Shown: positions 18,166 to 26,670, counted from the stretch's first letter. The stretch: 54,104 bases of DNA from Bacteroidota bacterium (GCA_026391945.1 JAPLDA010000102.1:1-54104), one strand, 5' to 3'. Made by a program: numbers and translations. The notes: generated by a model from the sequence alone, not told the origin.

Positions 18166-18465
18166 TTATTGGGTGATGGAAGTTGGAGCCAGTGGCTTTG
18201 CCTGCTTCACATGCATCGCATTTGGATTGACCGAAGCCTGCGGATTAATTTCAGGTGCAGGAATACTTTTTTCTGTCGTAAACACCTGGTCGGAAACCAT
18301 GATCACATTCAGGTTGGTTGCCTTGCTCTGGTCCACGCGCGACAGGTTGAAAAAAATGGTGAGCCCGATCACCATGCAGGTCATTGCTGATGCAACTAAA
18401 ATGATCGTAGTTCTTCGTGATAGCTTTTGACGCTGACGTTGACGCATATGGTTTCGTTTTTTCAT
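18166..18465 (-). CDS. Small membrane protein carrying the cluster's shared N-terminal module
   Basis: A 99-residue protein of unknown function. Residues 1-20 are strongly basic (RQRQRQKLSRRT) and 21-42 hydrophobic, ending GLTIFFNLS, nearly the same as the N-termini of the products of 9514-12189 and 12194-14656. The remaining 55 residues are proline-, valine- and asparagine-rich with no recognisable domain. The predicted topology is one membrane helix with a short extracytoplasmic tail. It is the first gene of the five-gene run. It may be a small partner of the large proteins, or the remnant of a large paralogue that lost its C-terminal part; the sequence does not decide between these. Confidence 0.65.
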   Translation of the reverse strand: MKKRNHMRQRQRQKLSRRTTIILVASAMTCMVIGLTIFFNLSRVDQSKATNLNVIMVSDQVFTTEKSIPAPEINPQASVNPNAMHVKQAKPLAPTSITQ

Positions 18466-18765
18466 CGTTGATCCGGTACGGACACTATGATAGTTGGTAT
18501 GTTTGTACGTTCAGCAGAGATTTAGGTGGAAGAAATCAACGATGAATGCAAGCCCGGAAATGTCAGTTGTAAGATTTTCGCAAAGAGGGAATGGAATCGT
18601 AAACGCAGCGTGTGAATAAATCAACCCATCAGCATAAGAAGAAACCGGGAGGAGAAAATACGTGATTTGAACTGTTGCCAGAAATGTAAGATTCCCGGCT
18701 GACGTAAACAAAAAACCCTGCAAGGGGGATTGCAGGGTCTTTTTCTATGGGCAAATTGCAAATTG
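18466..18765. other. Intergenic region upstream of the surface-protein run
   Basis: This 300-nt gap holds the terminator of the sigma-54 activator gene at its right end. I find no exact TAnnTTTG box and no sigma-54 type -24/-12 element on the minus strand before the 99-residue gene, so the promoter of the run is not identified. Confidence 0.5.
18709..18743 (-). terminator. Rho-independent terminator, possibly bidirectional
   Basis: The arms ACCCTGCA (18715-18722) and TGCAGGGT (18731-18738) form an 8-bp stem with an 8-nt loop. It is followed by a T-run on either strand (AAAAAA to the left, CTTTTTCT to the right). It lies just after the stop of the sigma-54 activator gene, separating it from the surface-protein run. 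Confidence 0.85.
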
Positions 18766-19935
18766 TTAATCGTTCACGAAGACAAGATCTTCGGCTGTGA
18801 TGGTTCCGTTTTCCGCGAGTATGGCTGCACGTTCAATCACTGCTTTCAGTTCACGAACATTGCCGGGCCATTTGTAATCCATCATGGCTTTCACGGCATC
18901 TTTGGAAATCGTTACAGGCTGAATGCGGTTCTCTTTGCAGAAATCACTGAGGAAACTTTTCGACAGCATGATCACGTCATCACCACGCTCAAAAAGAGGA
19001 GGGAGGTGAATGAGAAATCCCTGCAAACGGTAAAACAAATCTTCACGGAAACGTCCTTCTTTCACTTCCACAGCGAGGTTCTTGTTGGTGGCTGCAATCA
19101 CGCGCACATCGAGTTTGATGGGTTTGTTGCTGCCGATCCTGGTCACTTCTTTTTCCTGGAGCACACGCAGTAATTTCGTTTGAAGAATGGGATCCATTTC
19201 ACCGATTTCATCCAGGAAGATGGTACCTTCATTGGCTTCTTCAAACTTTCCGATTCTCCGGTCGCGTGCATCCGTGAAGGCTCCTTTTTCATGGCCGAAC
19301 AATTCACTTTCAATCAGGTCTTCAGGAATGGCGCCCATGTTCACCGTCACAAATGGCTTGCGCGCACGCGGCGAATTGTAGTGGATGGCCCGTGATACAA
19401 GTTCTTTTCCTGTACCGCTCTGGCCGGTTACCAGCACCATGATGTTGCTCTTTTCCACTTTCTGGATCAGCTTCAGCGTCTTTAAAACAGCGGAGCTGTT
19501 GCCGAGAATATTTGTGTACCTGTTCCGGTCGATGATCTGGTCTTTCAGCGTTTCATTTTCCTTTTTCAGGTTTACATTTTTGCAAAGGTTCCTTACGGAA
19601 TTTTCGAGGTTTACAATGGCGTTTTCATTCTTGATGATGTAATCTTCCGCGCCTTTTTTGTAGGTCTCCACTACGACATCCAGTTTTTCCTGTCCGGATA
19701 CAATCACGCACTGGATGTTGTCGTTGTAGTTTTTTATTTTTTCCATCAGCTCCAAACCATTCATTTCAGGCATGAGGTAATCGATGGAAACGATGTCGGG
19801 ATTGAGGTGAAGGTTGTTGAGGCATTCCACCGGCGAAAGAAAATGTGTTACATCTACATTCTCCAGTTTCTCAATGGCTTTCTTGATGAGGTTTCCCAGG
19901 AACTGGTCGTCATCAACAATGAATATTCTGATCAT
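18766..19935 (-). CDS. Response regulator with sigma-54 activator ATPase, lacking a DNA-binding domain
   Basis: Residues 1-120 are a receiver domain (acidic cluster DDD 8-10, phospho-acceptor D52 in SIDYLMPEMNG). Residues about 140-370 are a sigma-54 AAA+ domain: Walker A GQSGTGKE at 171-178, Walker B TIFLDE at 238-243, and FREDLFYRL further on. The loop that contacts sigma-54 reads GAFTDA (218-223) instead of GAFTGA. The protein ends shortly after VRELKAVIERAAILAENG, so the usual Fis-type helix-turn-helix is absent (389 residues against about 450 for NtrC-like proteins). Known HTH-less activators work from solution on the RNA polymerase. It is 139 nt downstream of a hybrid histidine kinase, its likely phosphate donor. 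Confidence 0.88.
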   Translation of the reverse strand: MIRIFIVDDDQFLGNLIKKAIEKLENVDVTHFLSPVECLNNLHLNPDIVSIDYLMPEMNGLELMEKIKNYNDNIQCVIVSGQEKLDVVVETYKKGAEDYIIKNENAIVNLENSVRNLCKNVNLKKENETLKDQIIDRNRYTNILGNSSAVLKTLKLIQKVEKSNIMVLVTGQSGTGKELVSRAIHYNSPRARKPFVTVNMGAIPEDLIESELFGHEKGAFTDARDRRIGKFEEANEGTIFLDEIGEMDPILQTKLLRVLQEKEVTRIGSNKPIKLDVRVIAATNKNLAVEVKEGRFREDLFYRLQGFLIHLPPLFERGDDVIMLSKSFLSDFCKENRIQPVTISKDAVKAMMDYKWPGNVRELKAVIERAAILAENGTITAEDLVFVND

Positions 19936-20074
19936 GGTATTTGGTTTATGGTATTGTCAGTTTCTTTTTAGAAAAATTCGGGTTAAATGTTTCGTGGCTC
20001 ACTTGTTATTTGCCGGTAATCTCGCGCAGGATCTTACACTTTCAGCAGATGAAAATCCGGCTTGACCGTACTGA

Positions 20075-22615
20075 TTATTTCATCCCGGTTAGTTCTTCCT
20101 CTAATTCGGCGAATGCCGACTGGCTCGATTGTTTGACGTTTGAGATCAGCTCCGGAATTTTTTCCAGGTTTGTTTTTGAATCACTGCACGATTCAATTTC
20201 GGCAAGCAGTTTCTGGGTGTCACCGAGTCCCATGTAGCTGTACGAAGGTTTGATCCGGTGTGCGATCAGCCGGAGTTCTTCCCAGTTTTGCTTTTTGAAA
20301 CACTCATTCATTTCTTCCAACGCTCCCGGCGTATTCTTCAAAAACATTTCAATCATCTCGACGATGAATTCATCGTTGCCGTCGGCTATCTGTTTCAGGT
20401 AGGTCAGGTTGATTTTGTTTTCTTTCATTGGGGGAATGATTGGATTCTCTTTTATTTCTCTTTCACTTTCTTTATTTAACGTTACATCCGCTGTTGGATG
20501 GATATCCTCATTCTTCGCTTCCATGGATGCGTGTACCGGTTCATTCGCTGAATGTACAGATGCATTCTCCTGTGTCGAAGTATTTTCATTCTCCATGTTT
20601 ACGGAAGTATTTTCCTGTATCGAAGTATGTTCATTCGCCGCACCAGTGTTCTCATCCGTTTTTACAGGCAGGTTTAACGTTTCCGTTTTTGCCAGGTGAA
20701 CGAGATCAAGAATTTTTTTCTTGAGGTCAGCCGGGTTGAAAGGTTTGGATATGTACTGGTTCATGCCGAGGTCAAAACATTTTTGTTTTTCCATGGGAAC
20801 AGCATGGGCAGTCATGGCCATGATCGGAACGCTCCGATATGGTTCACCGAGTTCGCTGCGGATTTTCTGGGCGGCCGTATAACCATCCATTTCCGGCATC
20901 TGGATATCCATCAGCACGATATCGTATTGTCCGGCCTGCAGTTTTTCCATGGCGATTCTTCCGTTGCCCGCGATTTCAACATGGGCATCCCAGTCTGTCA
21001 GAACTTTTTTCACAATCAACTGGTTGATGGCGTTGTCTTCCGCCACGAGGATGCTCAGGCCGCTGAGTGTGTCACTGGTTTCTGATGGAAGAATGGATTG
21101 TTTGATTTCATTGGCTGCGATTTCATACGTGAGGTGGAAAAAGAATGTAGTGCCTTCTCCAGGTTTGCTTTTCACGCCGATGGTACCGCCCTGCAATTCG
21201 ATCAGTCGTTTTACAATGGTGAGCCCTAGCCCGGTTCCGCCGAATTTGCGCGTAGTGTCGCTGCTGGCCTGCGTAAAACTTTCGAAGATGCTGCCAAGGC
21301 TTTCTTTCGGAATACCGATCCCCGAATCTTTTACTTCGATGTCGAGGGTTACATTTTTATCACGCTTACTCCGGAGCGATAAGTTCATGGAGACCTCTCC
21401 GTGTTCGGTGAATTTTATGGCATTGCCGACGAGGTTGTTCAGGATCTGGCTGAGACGGGTAGGATCGCCGCAAAGCGACGACGGTATGCTGGAATCAATG
21501 TTTACGTTGATGCTGATTTTCTTCTCGTCGGCTTTTGCTTTAAACAACTCCATCGTATGGTGGGTAATCTCATGGATGGAGAATGGAACTTTTTCAAAGT
21601 TCATTCTTCCGGCTTCTATCTTCGAAAAGTCGAGGATGTCGTTGATGATGACGAGCAGGTTGTCGGAAGAAGTCTTGATGGACTTCATGTACCCGTATTG
21701 TTCCTCGTTGAGTGTTGTTTTCAATAAGATATGTGTCAGGCCGATGATTCCGTTCATCGGTGTGCGGATTTCATGACTCATGTTCGCAAGGAATTGTTCC
21801 TTGATGACAGCTGCTTCTTCAGCCAGTTGTTTCGCCTTCTTCAGTTCCTGTTCAGCGCGCTTGTGATCGGTGATGTCGGATGATACACCGATGATACCGG
21901 TGATGTTATTGTCCTTGTCGCGAACAGGAGCATAATAGGCCTGGTGATACTGTCCCTGCAATTCAAGAATGGCGCTTACTTCCTCACCTTTCATCGTTCT
22001 GTCAAAAATATCGATCACCTCCGGAAACAGCTTTGCAAAATGATGGATGTCCTGGCCGATGATCCGGCTTTTGTCGGCACCGAGTGCTGCCACACCTTTT
22101 CCTTCAAAGAGGGTAAATATTCCGTTCTTGTCGAGTGCGAAGAGAATGATCGGCGAATTGCAGACGATGGTCTGAAGCTGCTTCTGCGCCTCATCCAACA
22201 TCCGTTGCATCCGTTCTTTTTCCCTTTCGGATTCTTTGAAACGAATTACGTAACGCAGGCTTTGCGAAAGTCCTTCCGGGGAGAGGAGGTTCTTCGGAAT
22301 GTAATCGGAAGCCCCGCTCTTCATCGCTTCTACCGCCACTTTTTCATCGCCGTGCGATGTGACGATGATAATCGGGGAATTATTTCCATGCTCACGAATG
22401 GATCTAAGCAATTCAAGCCCTGTGCCTCCCGGTAAATTATAATCGAGGAAAATGCAATCGTAGTCTTTGCCGATCGTTGCTTCCATGCCGGTCTCATGAT
22501 CTTCGGCAAACGTCACCTCCACATTGATTCCGGACGACTTCAACGAGCGCTTCATGATCATGCGATCGAGTTCATCATCTTCTACCACGAGAATTTTTAA
22601 CAGTTGGTTATCCAT
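20075..22615 (-). CDS. Hybrid histidine kinase (REC-PAS-HisKA-HATPase-REC-HPt)
   Basis: Domain order in 846 residues: receiver (D58 in FLDYNLPGG), a PAS-like sensor at about 150-255 (ILFALDKNGIFTLFEG, YYAPVRDKDNNITGIIG, then SSDITD), HisKA with H281 in NMSHEIRTPMNG, HATPase (N box around 403-410, SGIGIP 441-446, FGGTGLGL 468-475), a second receiver (D570 in VLMDIQMPEMDG), a low-complexity linker at about 660-720, and a C-terminal HPt domain with H786 in LIAHRIKPSYS. No transmembrane helix is seen, so it senses cytosolic signals. The intact phosphorelay residues suggest transfer from H281 to D570 to H786 and then to a separate regulator, most likely the sigma-54 activator encoded next. Confidence 0.92.
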   Translation of the reverse strand: MDNQLLKILVVEDDELDRMIMKRSLKSSGINVEVTFAEDHETGMEATIGKDYDCIFLDYNLPGGTGLELLRSIREHGNNSPIIIVTSHGDEKVAVEAMKSGASDYIPKNLLSPEGLSQSLRYVIRFKESEREKERMQRMLDEAQKQLQTIVCNSPIILFALDKNGIFTLFEGKGVAALGADKSRIIGQDIHHFAKLFPEVIDIFDRTMKGEEVSAILELQGQYHQAYYAPVRDKDNNITGIIGVSSDITDHKRAEQELKKAKQLAEEAAVIKEQFLANMSHEIRTPMNGIIGLTHILLKTTLNEEQYGYMKSIKTSSDNLLVIINDILDFSKIEAGRMNFEKVPFSIHEITHHTMELFKAKADEKKISINVNIDSSIPSSLCGDPTRLSQILNNLVGNAIKFTEHGEVSMNLSLRSKRDKNVTLDIEVKDSGIGIPKESLGSIFESFTQASSDTTRKFGGTGLGLTIVKRLIELQGGTIGVKSKPGEGTTFFFHLTYEIAANEIKQSILPSETSDTLSGLSILVAEDNAINQLIVKKVLTDWDAHVEIAGNGRIAMEKLQAGQYDIVLMDIQMPEMDGYTAAQKIRSELGEPYRSVPIMAMTAHAVPMEKQKCFDLGMNQYISKPFNPADLKKKILDLVHLAKTETLNLPVKTDENTGAANEHTSIQENTSVNMENENTSTQENASVHSANEPVHASMEAKNEDIHPTADVTLNKESEREIKENPIIPPMKENKINLTYLKQIADGNDEFIVEMIEMFLKNTPGALEEMNECFKKQNWEELRLIAHRIKPSYSYMGLGDTQKLLAEIESCSDSKTNLEKIPELISNVKQSSQSAFAELEEELTGMK

Positions 22616-22809
22616 AGCTTGAAATTGATTAAGCGCCGGCTGTATGCCGGTGAGTGATTCTTCTTACTATGACGGTATCTCTTAGTTGCTGAAAAAAAAG
22701 GGAAAACCTTTCAGAAATCTTGCAGAATGAAGGCGTGCATCAGCCTGCACTAACAGAAAATTTCGCCCGGGTTTTTATGGTTTCATTTTCACCGGAAAGT
22801 GGGGAATAA

Positions 22810-22839
22810 AAAAAGGCCTGCGTTTCCGCAAGCCTCTTT
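22810..22839 (-). terminator. Rho-independent terminator
   Basis: AGGCCTGCG (22814-22822) pairs with CGCAAGCCT (22827-22835), one mismatch, 4-nt loop. On the minus strand the stem is followed by a T-run (AAAAAAA on the plus strand). It lies 23 nt past the stop of the T9SS protein gene at 22858. Confidence 0.8.
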
Positions 22840-22857
22840 CTTCAAAATTATTTTTTA

Positions 22858-24237
22858 TCAGTAGGCGACTTCAAAACTTTTTACAGAAGTAGTCTTTCCG
22901 TCTTTCACGATGCTGATCATGTAACTTCCTTTCAGCAGGGAAGCATTGTTCACCACCACGGCATTCAAGCCTTCATGGAGTTGAATGTTTTTTGAAAGAT
23001 AAACCTGCTGCCCGATCATGTTCGTAATAACGATATCTGATTTAGTGGAAGTATTCGAATTGATTTCAACAGTGAAGTTTCCGTTGTTCGGATTCGGGTA
23101 AACATTTCTCACACCTTCGTTTTTCAGGGTGCTGATACCGGCAACGGTGTTGGTCACATTCAATCGAAGGGTGATGTCGTTGCTGAACGTAGACAATCCG
23201 AATGGCTCGTTTATGCGAAGAGCAAGAATGTAAGGAGCCGTACGTGCCTGTGTTACATCCGGAGTCCAGGAAATGGTTCCTTCGGAAACGCCGGCGCTGT
23301 TGATCACGGAGAACTGAGCCGGGTTATTCGTGAGCAGGAATGGCTCGCCTCTCGAAAACATGTCAAGCGACTGGAAGTCGGGATCGAGTACGGTAACAGT
23401 AACTGTGAATGGTGAATTCGGATTCACGTCATACACAAATCCTGAATTCGGTGATGTATTGGAAACGGAAGAAACCTGCAAACGCTGGTTGGAGCTGCTG
23501 ATCACAATGATCTGCATGTCTCTCCTGATTTGTCCGATCTGCACGCCATTCCGGAATTCATTCACGAGAACTGAAACTTCATAATGTCCCACTGCAATTG
23601 GCAGGAAGGAAACTACACCGGTAACAGGATCCATGGCGAAAGGCATGCTAGTATCAGAAAGAGGAACCACATAACCTGGTACATACACACCGGCACTGGT
23701 CACCGGAGTGTCAAGTGCCCATGCGATGCTGTCGCCGTCAGCATCAAAAGGAAGCGGGTTGTAGGTGAACGGAGTTCCGATCTGTGCGATTGGAATCGGA
23801 GGGTTCAGGAACACAGGAGATGAATTGGTTGAATCAGCCCAGAGGTTGTTGTACAAATGGAAAGAATAGTTGCATGGATTCAGGATGTTGAGGATGGCAC
23901 AGTTGCGGCAGCAGTCCTCGTACCACATGGAATAATTTCCGGCAGCAGTGAACGTGATGGTATCCACGTAAGAGTATTCTTCCACGCCGTTTCCGAAAAC
24001 AACAGGACCGTTGAGGTTGATGGTTCTTACCGCCGACCAGGCTCCCGAAGAATCTGAATAATGAAAGGTAGCCGTGGTGTACATCGGAACGCCGAGTGTA
24101 TCGCGGTAAGCGGTAACCGTTACTTCATAGGTAAGTCCGCCGATGTTGCGGGAAGTCATCTGGCCGCCCATCAGGTGAGAGGCGCGGGATGTAAGCGCAA
24201 TCATGCAAACAAATAATACGAGTAATAATTTTTTCAT
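22858..24237 (-). CDS. T9SS-sorted secreted protein with cadherin-like repeats
   Basis: A 459-residue protein with a signal peptide ending LTSRAS. The mature N-terminus HLMGGQMTSRNIGGLTYEVT resembles a Bacteroidota extracellular family whose members open with a similar MGG motif and often lead gliding-associated proteins. A cysteine cluster (DCCRNCAILNILNPC, near residues 110-125) may form disulfides. Two cadherin/dystroglycan-like beta domains follow (PFTYNPLPFDADGDSIAW, ISWTPDVTQ). The C-terminal 75 residues are a T9SS type A sorting domain (NVYPNPNNGNFTVEI, GSYMISIV). It is predicted to be exported and surface-attached. It has its own promoter and terminator, so it is transcribed as a single gene. 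Confidence 0.82.
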   Translation of the reverse strand: MKKLLLVLFVCMIALTSRASHLMGGQMTSRNIGGLTYEVTVTAYRDTLGVPMYTTATFHYSDSSGAWSAVRTINLNGPVVFGNGVEEYSYVDTITFTAAGNYSMWYEDCCRNCAILNILNPCNYSFHLYNNLWADSTNSSPVFLNPPIPIAQIGTPFTYNPLPFDADGDSIAWALDTPVTSAGVYVPGYVVPLSDTSMPFAMDPVTGVVSFLPIAVGHYEVSVLVNEFRNGVQIGQIRRDMQIIVISSSNQRLQVSSVSNTSPNSGFVYDVNPNSPFTVTVTVLDPDFQSLDMFSRGEPFLLTNNPAQFSVINSAGVSEGTISWTPDVTQARTAPYILALRINEPFGLSTFSNDITLRLNVTNTVAGISTLKNEGVRNVYPNPNNGNFTVEINSNTSTKSDIVITNMIGQQVYLSKNIQLHEGLNAVVVNNASLLKGSYMISIVKDGKTTSVKSFEVAY

Positions 24238-24275
24238 GGATTTATTTTTTAGTACAGTGTTTAGGAATAGATCAT

Positions 24276-24306
24276 CAAACGTACTTCATTCATTTTGAAA
24301 ATACAA
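24276..24306 (-). promoter_or_regulatory. Complete Bacteroidota -33/-7 promoter
   Basis: On the minus strand TTG (24304-24306), 20 nt, then TACGTTTG (24276-24283): both elements and spacing fit the Bacteroidota housekeeping promoter. The -7 box ends 38 nt before the ATG at 24237, giving a leader of roughly 30 nt. Confidence 0.65.
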
Positions 24307-24344
24307 GCCTCATGAATAAAAAAAATGGTCACGTTATGAACCGC

Positions 24345-24366
24345 TGAAAAAATGCGATTTCGCACT
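24345..24366 (-). terminator. Weak terminator candidate after the (p)ppGpp synthetase gene
   Basis: On the minus strand TGCG-AAAT-CGCA is followed by TTTTTT. The stem is only 4-5 bp, so this is tentative. Its position between the stop at 24403 and the next promoter is appropriate. Confidence 0.3.
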
Positions 24367-24402
24367 TGTTTTGATAGTTAAAAAAATGCCGTTTTTTGAA
24401 GG

Positions 24403-26631
24403 TCAGGAGTTGTTTTTCTGGCTCGTATCAATCCTGCTCACGGTTAATATTCCCTGTACGTCTTTCAGCTTTTGAATCAGCTTGGTGAGGTGATGCGTGT
24501 CGTGTACAAACAGCATGATGGTTCCTTCGAAAATTCCATCGATGCTTTCGATGCTGATGGATCGCATATTCACTTTCAGTTCGCTCGAAATGACTTTGGA
24601 AATTTTACTCACCACACCCACCTGGTCGATGCCGGTGATTTTGATCCCGGCAAGGAAAGCAATCTGCTGTTGGTTCGTCCATTTTGCTTTTACAATCCGG
24701 TAGGCGTAGTTGCTCATCAACTGAATGGCATTCGGGCAATTCACACGGTGAATTTTTATTCCCTCGTTGATGGTGATGAATCCGAACACGTCGTCGCCGG
24801 GGATCGGGTTGCAGCAGGGAGAAAGTTTGTAATCGATCCGCTCGAGGTTCTCACCGAGTACCAGCATGTCGGAAGAACCGCGTACATGTTTTACGATTTG
24901 TTCGAGCGAATGCGGCTCAACACGATGCGTGACTCTTGCTTTGATGCTGCCTTTGTCTTCTGCAAAATCCTTCAGATCCTGAACGTCGATGGCTCCTTTG
25001 GCAATGCGGTAAAAAAGTTCAAGGCTCGTCGGAATTTTATAATAGGCGAGGAGTTCGTTGATGTTGTCGGTGTTGAAATGGATTTTCAGGTGACGGAATT
25101 TGCGTTCGAGAATTTCCTTGCCGTCTTCGGCCACGCTTTTCTTTTCTTCCTTCAGCGCATTTTTGATTTTTGATTTTGCCTTGGCAGTCACCACGTAATT
25201 CAGCCAGTCTTCCTTCGGAGTCTGTTTGTTGGACGTGAGAATTTCCACCTGGTCGCCGCTCAGCAGTTTGTGACTGAGCGGAACCAGTTTGTGATTCACC
25301 TTGGCGCCGATGCACTTGCTGCCGATGTCGGTATGAATTTCAAAAGCGAAATCGAGTGCCGTTGCATTGGAAGGAAGTGTGATGAGTTCGCCGGTAGGAG
25401 TGAAGACGAAGATTTCGTCGGAGAAAAGATTCAGTTTGAATTCATCCACAAAATCCATGGCATCCGCTTCCGGGTTGTCGAGCAGTTCACGGATGCGATG
25501 GATCCATTCATCGAGTGCTGTTTCGGCCGCCGACTCTTTGTATTTCCAGTGAGCGGCATATCCTTTTTCGGCAATTTCATCCATACGCTTCGTACGGATC
25601 TGAACTTCCACCCACTTCCCGGAAGGGCCCATCACCGTGGTGTGCAGCGATTCATAACCATTCGCTTTCGGCGTGGAGATCCAGTCGCGCAAACGATCGG
25701 GATTCGGATGATAGAAATCGGTGATGATGGAATACGCTTTCCAGCACATGGCCTTTTCATCGTCGAGGTTGGTATCGAGGATCACACGAATCGCAAAGAG
25801 ATCATAAATCTCTTCAAACGATACACCTTGTTTTTTCATCTTCACCCAGATGGAGTGAACGGATTTCGATCGTCCCTTTATTTCATATTTGCATTCCTGC
25901 TTGTCGAGTTCTTCTTTGATCGGCTCAATGAATTCATTGATGAACTTCGTTCGTTCGCGTTTGGTTTGCTGCAATTTTTCTGAAAGCTCGTTGTAAATTT
26001 CCGGCTCCGTGTATTTCATCGCCAGGTCTTCCATTTCAATCTTGATGGAATACAAGCCGAGGCGGTGGGCGAGCGGGGCGTAGAGGTAAGCGGTTTCGGA
26101 AGCGATCTTCAGTTGCTTGTCGCGCGGCATCGAATCGAGCGTACGCATGTTGTGCAGGCGGTCGGCGAGTTTGATGAGGATCACGCGCACATCATCGGAA
26201 AGTGTGAGCAGCATCTTCCTGAAATTTTCCGCCTGCAGCGAGGATCCCTGGTCGAAGACTCCGGCAATTTTAGTGAGGCCGTCGATGATGGATGCTACTT
26301 TTTTTCCGAATGTTTTTTCAATGTCATCAAGCGTAAGGTGTGTGTCTTCCACCACGTCGTGCAGCAATGCACAAACAATGGCCGTGGTGCCGAGACCGAT
26401 TTCTTCGGCAACAATCAGTGCAACGGAAAGTGGGTGGAGGATGTACGGTTCGCCGGTTTTCCTCCGCATGTCTTTGTGAGCCTCCAGCGCAATATCAAAA
26501 GCCAACCGGATTTGTTTCTTGTCTCCTTTGTCGATGTTGGGTTTGCATGCACGCAACAGGGCACGATAGCTTTTCAGGATGGTTTCCTTTTCGGCATCGG
26601 CGTTGTAAACGGGTGTTTCGTGATCTGACAT
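24403..26631 (-). CDS. Bifunctional (p)ppGpp synthetase/hydrolase, RelA/SpoT family
   Basis: The 742-residue protein carries the full long-RSH order. The HD hydrolase domain has HDVVED at residues 91-96, including the Glu-Asp pair needed for hydrolysis. The synthetase domain includes KGRSKSVHSIWVKM and RDWISTPKANGYESLHTTV. A TGS domain (IFVFTPTGELITLPSNATAL), a helical/zinc-finger region (YKLSPCCNPIPGDDVFGFIT) and a C-terminal ACT domain follow. It makes and degrades the stringent-response alarmone. Both active sites look intact, as is usual in Bacteroidota with a single long RSH. It starts 39 nt after the fumarylacetoacetase-like gene and may share its transcript. Confidence 0.95.
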   Translation of the reverse strand: MSDHETPVYNADAEKETILKSYRALLRACKPNIDKGDKKQIRLAFDIALEAHKDMRRKTGEPYILHPLSVALIVAEEIGLGTTAIVCALLHDVVEDTHLTLDDIEKTFGKKVASIIDGLTKIAGVFDQGSSLQAENFRKMLLTLSDDVRVILIKLADRLHNMRTLDSMPRDKQLKIASETAYLYAPLAHRLGLYSIKIEMEDLAMKYTEPEIYNELSEKLQQTKRERTKFINEFIEPIKEELDKQECKYEIKGRSKSVHSIWVKMKKQGVSFEEIYDLFAIRVILDTNLDDEKAMCWKAYSIITDFYHPNPDRLRDWISTPKANGYESLHTTVMGPSGKWVEVQIRTKRMDEIAEKGYAAHWKYKESAAETALDEWIHRIRELLDNPEADAMDFVDEFKLNLFSDEIFVFTPTGELITLPSNATALDFAFEIHTDIGSKCIGAKVNHKLVPLSHKLLSGDQVEILTSNKQTPKEDWLNYVVTAKAKSKIKNALKEEKKSVAEDGKEILERKFRHLKIHFNTDNINELLAYYKIPTSLELFYRIAKGAIDVQDLKDFAEDKGSIKARVTHRVEPHSLEQIVKHVRGSSDMLVLGENLERIDYKLSPCCNPIPGDDVFGFITINEGIKIHRVNCPNAIQLMSNYAYRIVKAKWTNQQQIAFLAGIKITGIDQVGVVSKISKVISSELKVNMRSISIESIDGIFEGTIMLFVHDTHHLTKLIQKLKDVQGILTVSRIDTSQKNNS

Positions 26632-26670
26632 CAGGATGATTTAACAATTCACAAGATACTAAAAAGGCAG

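Noticed and set aside
18511-18723. 70-codon minus-strand frame upstream of the 99-residue gene
   Set aside because: It begins inside the terminator hairpin of the previous gene and shows no recognisable features.
18466-18765. Possible sigma-54 promoter before the surface-protein run
   Set aside because: Segments such as TGCAAGCCCGG were tested, but none has the required GG and GC elements 10 nt apart.
20949-21776. 275-codon open frame on the plus strand across the hybrid kinase
   Set aside because: It lies opposite the histidine-kinase core, where all catalytic motifs are intact on the minus strand; no recognisable protein features.
24472-25983. Two long plus-strand frames (233 and 237 codons) opposite the (p)ppGpp synthetase gene
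   Set aside because: Shadows of a conserved gene with intact motifs; Phe/Arg-rich composition is typical of antisense frames.
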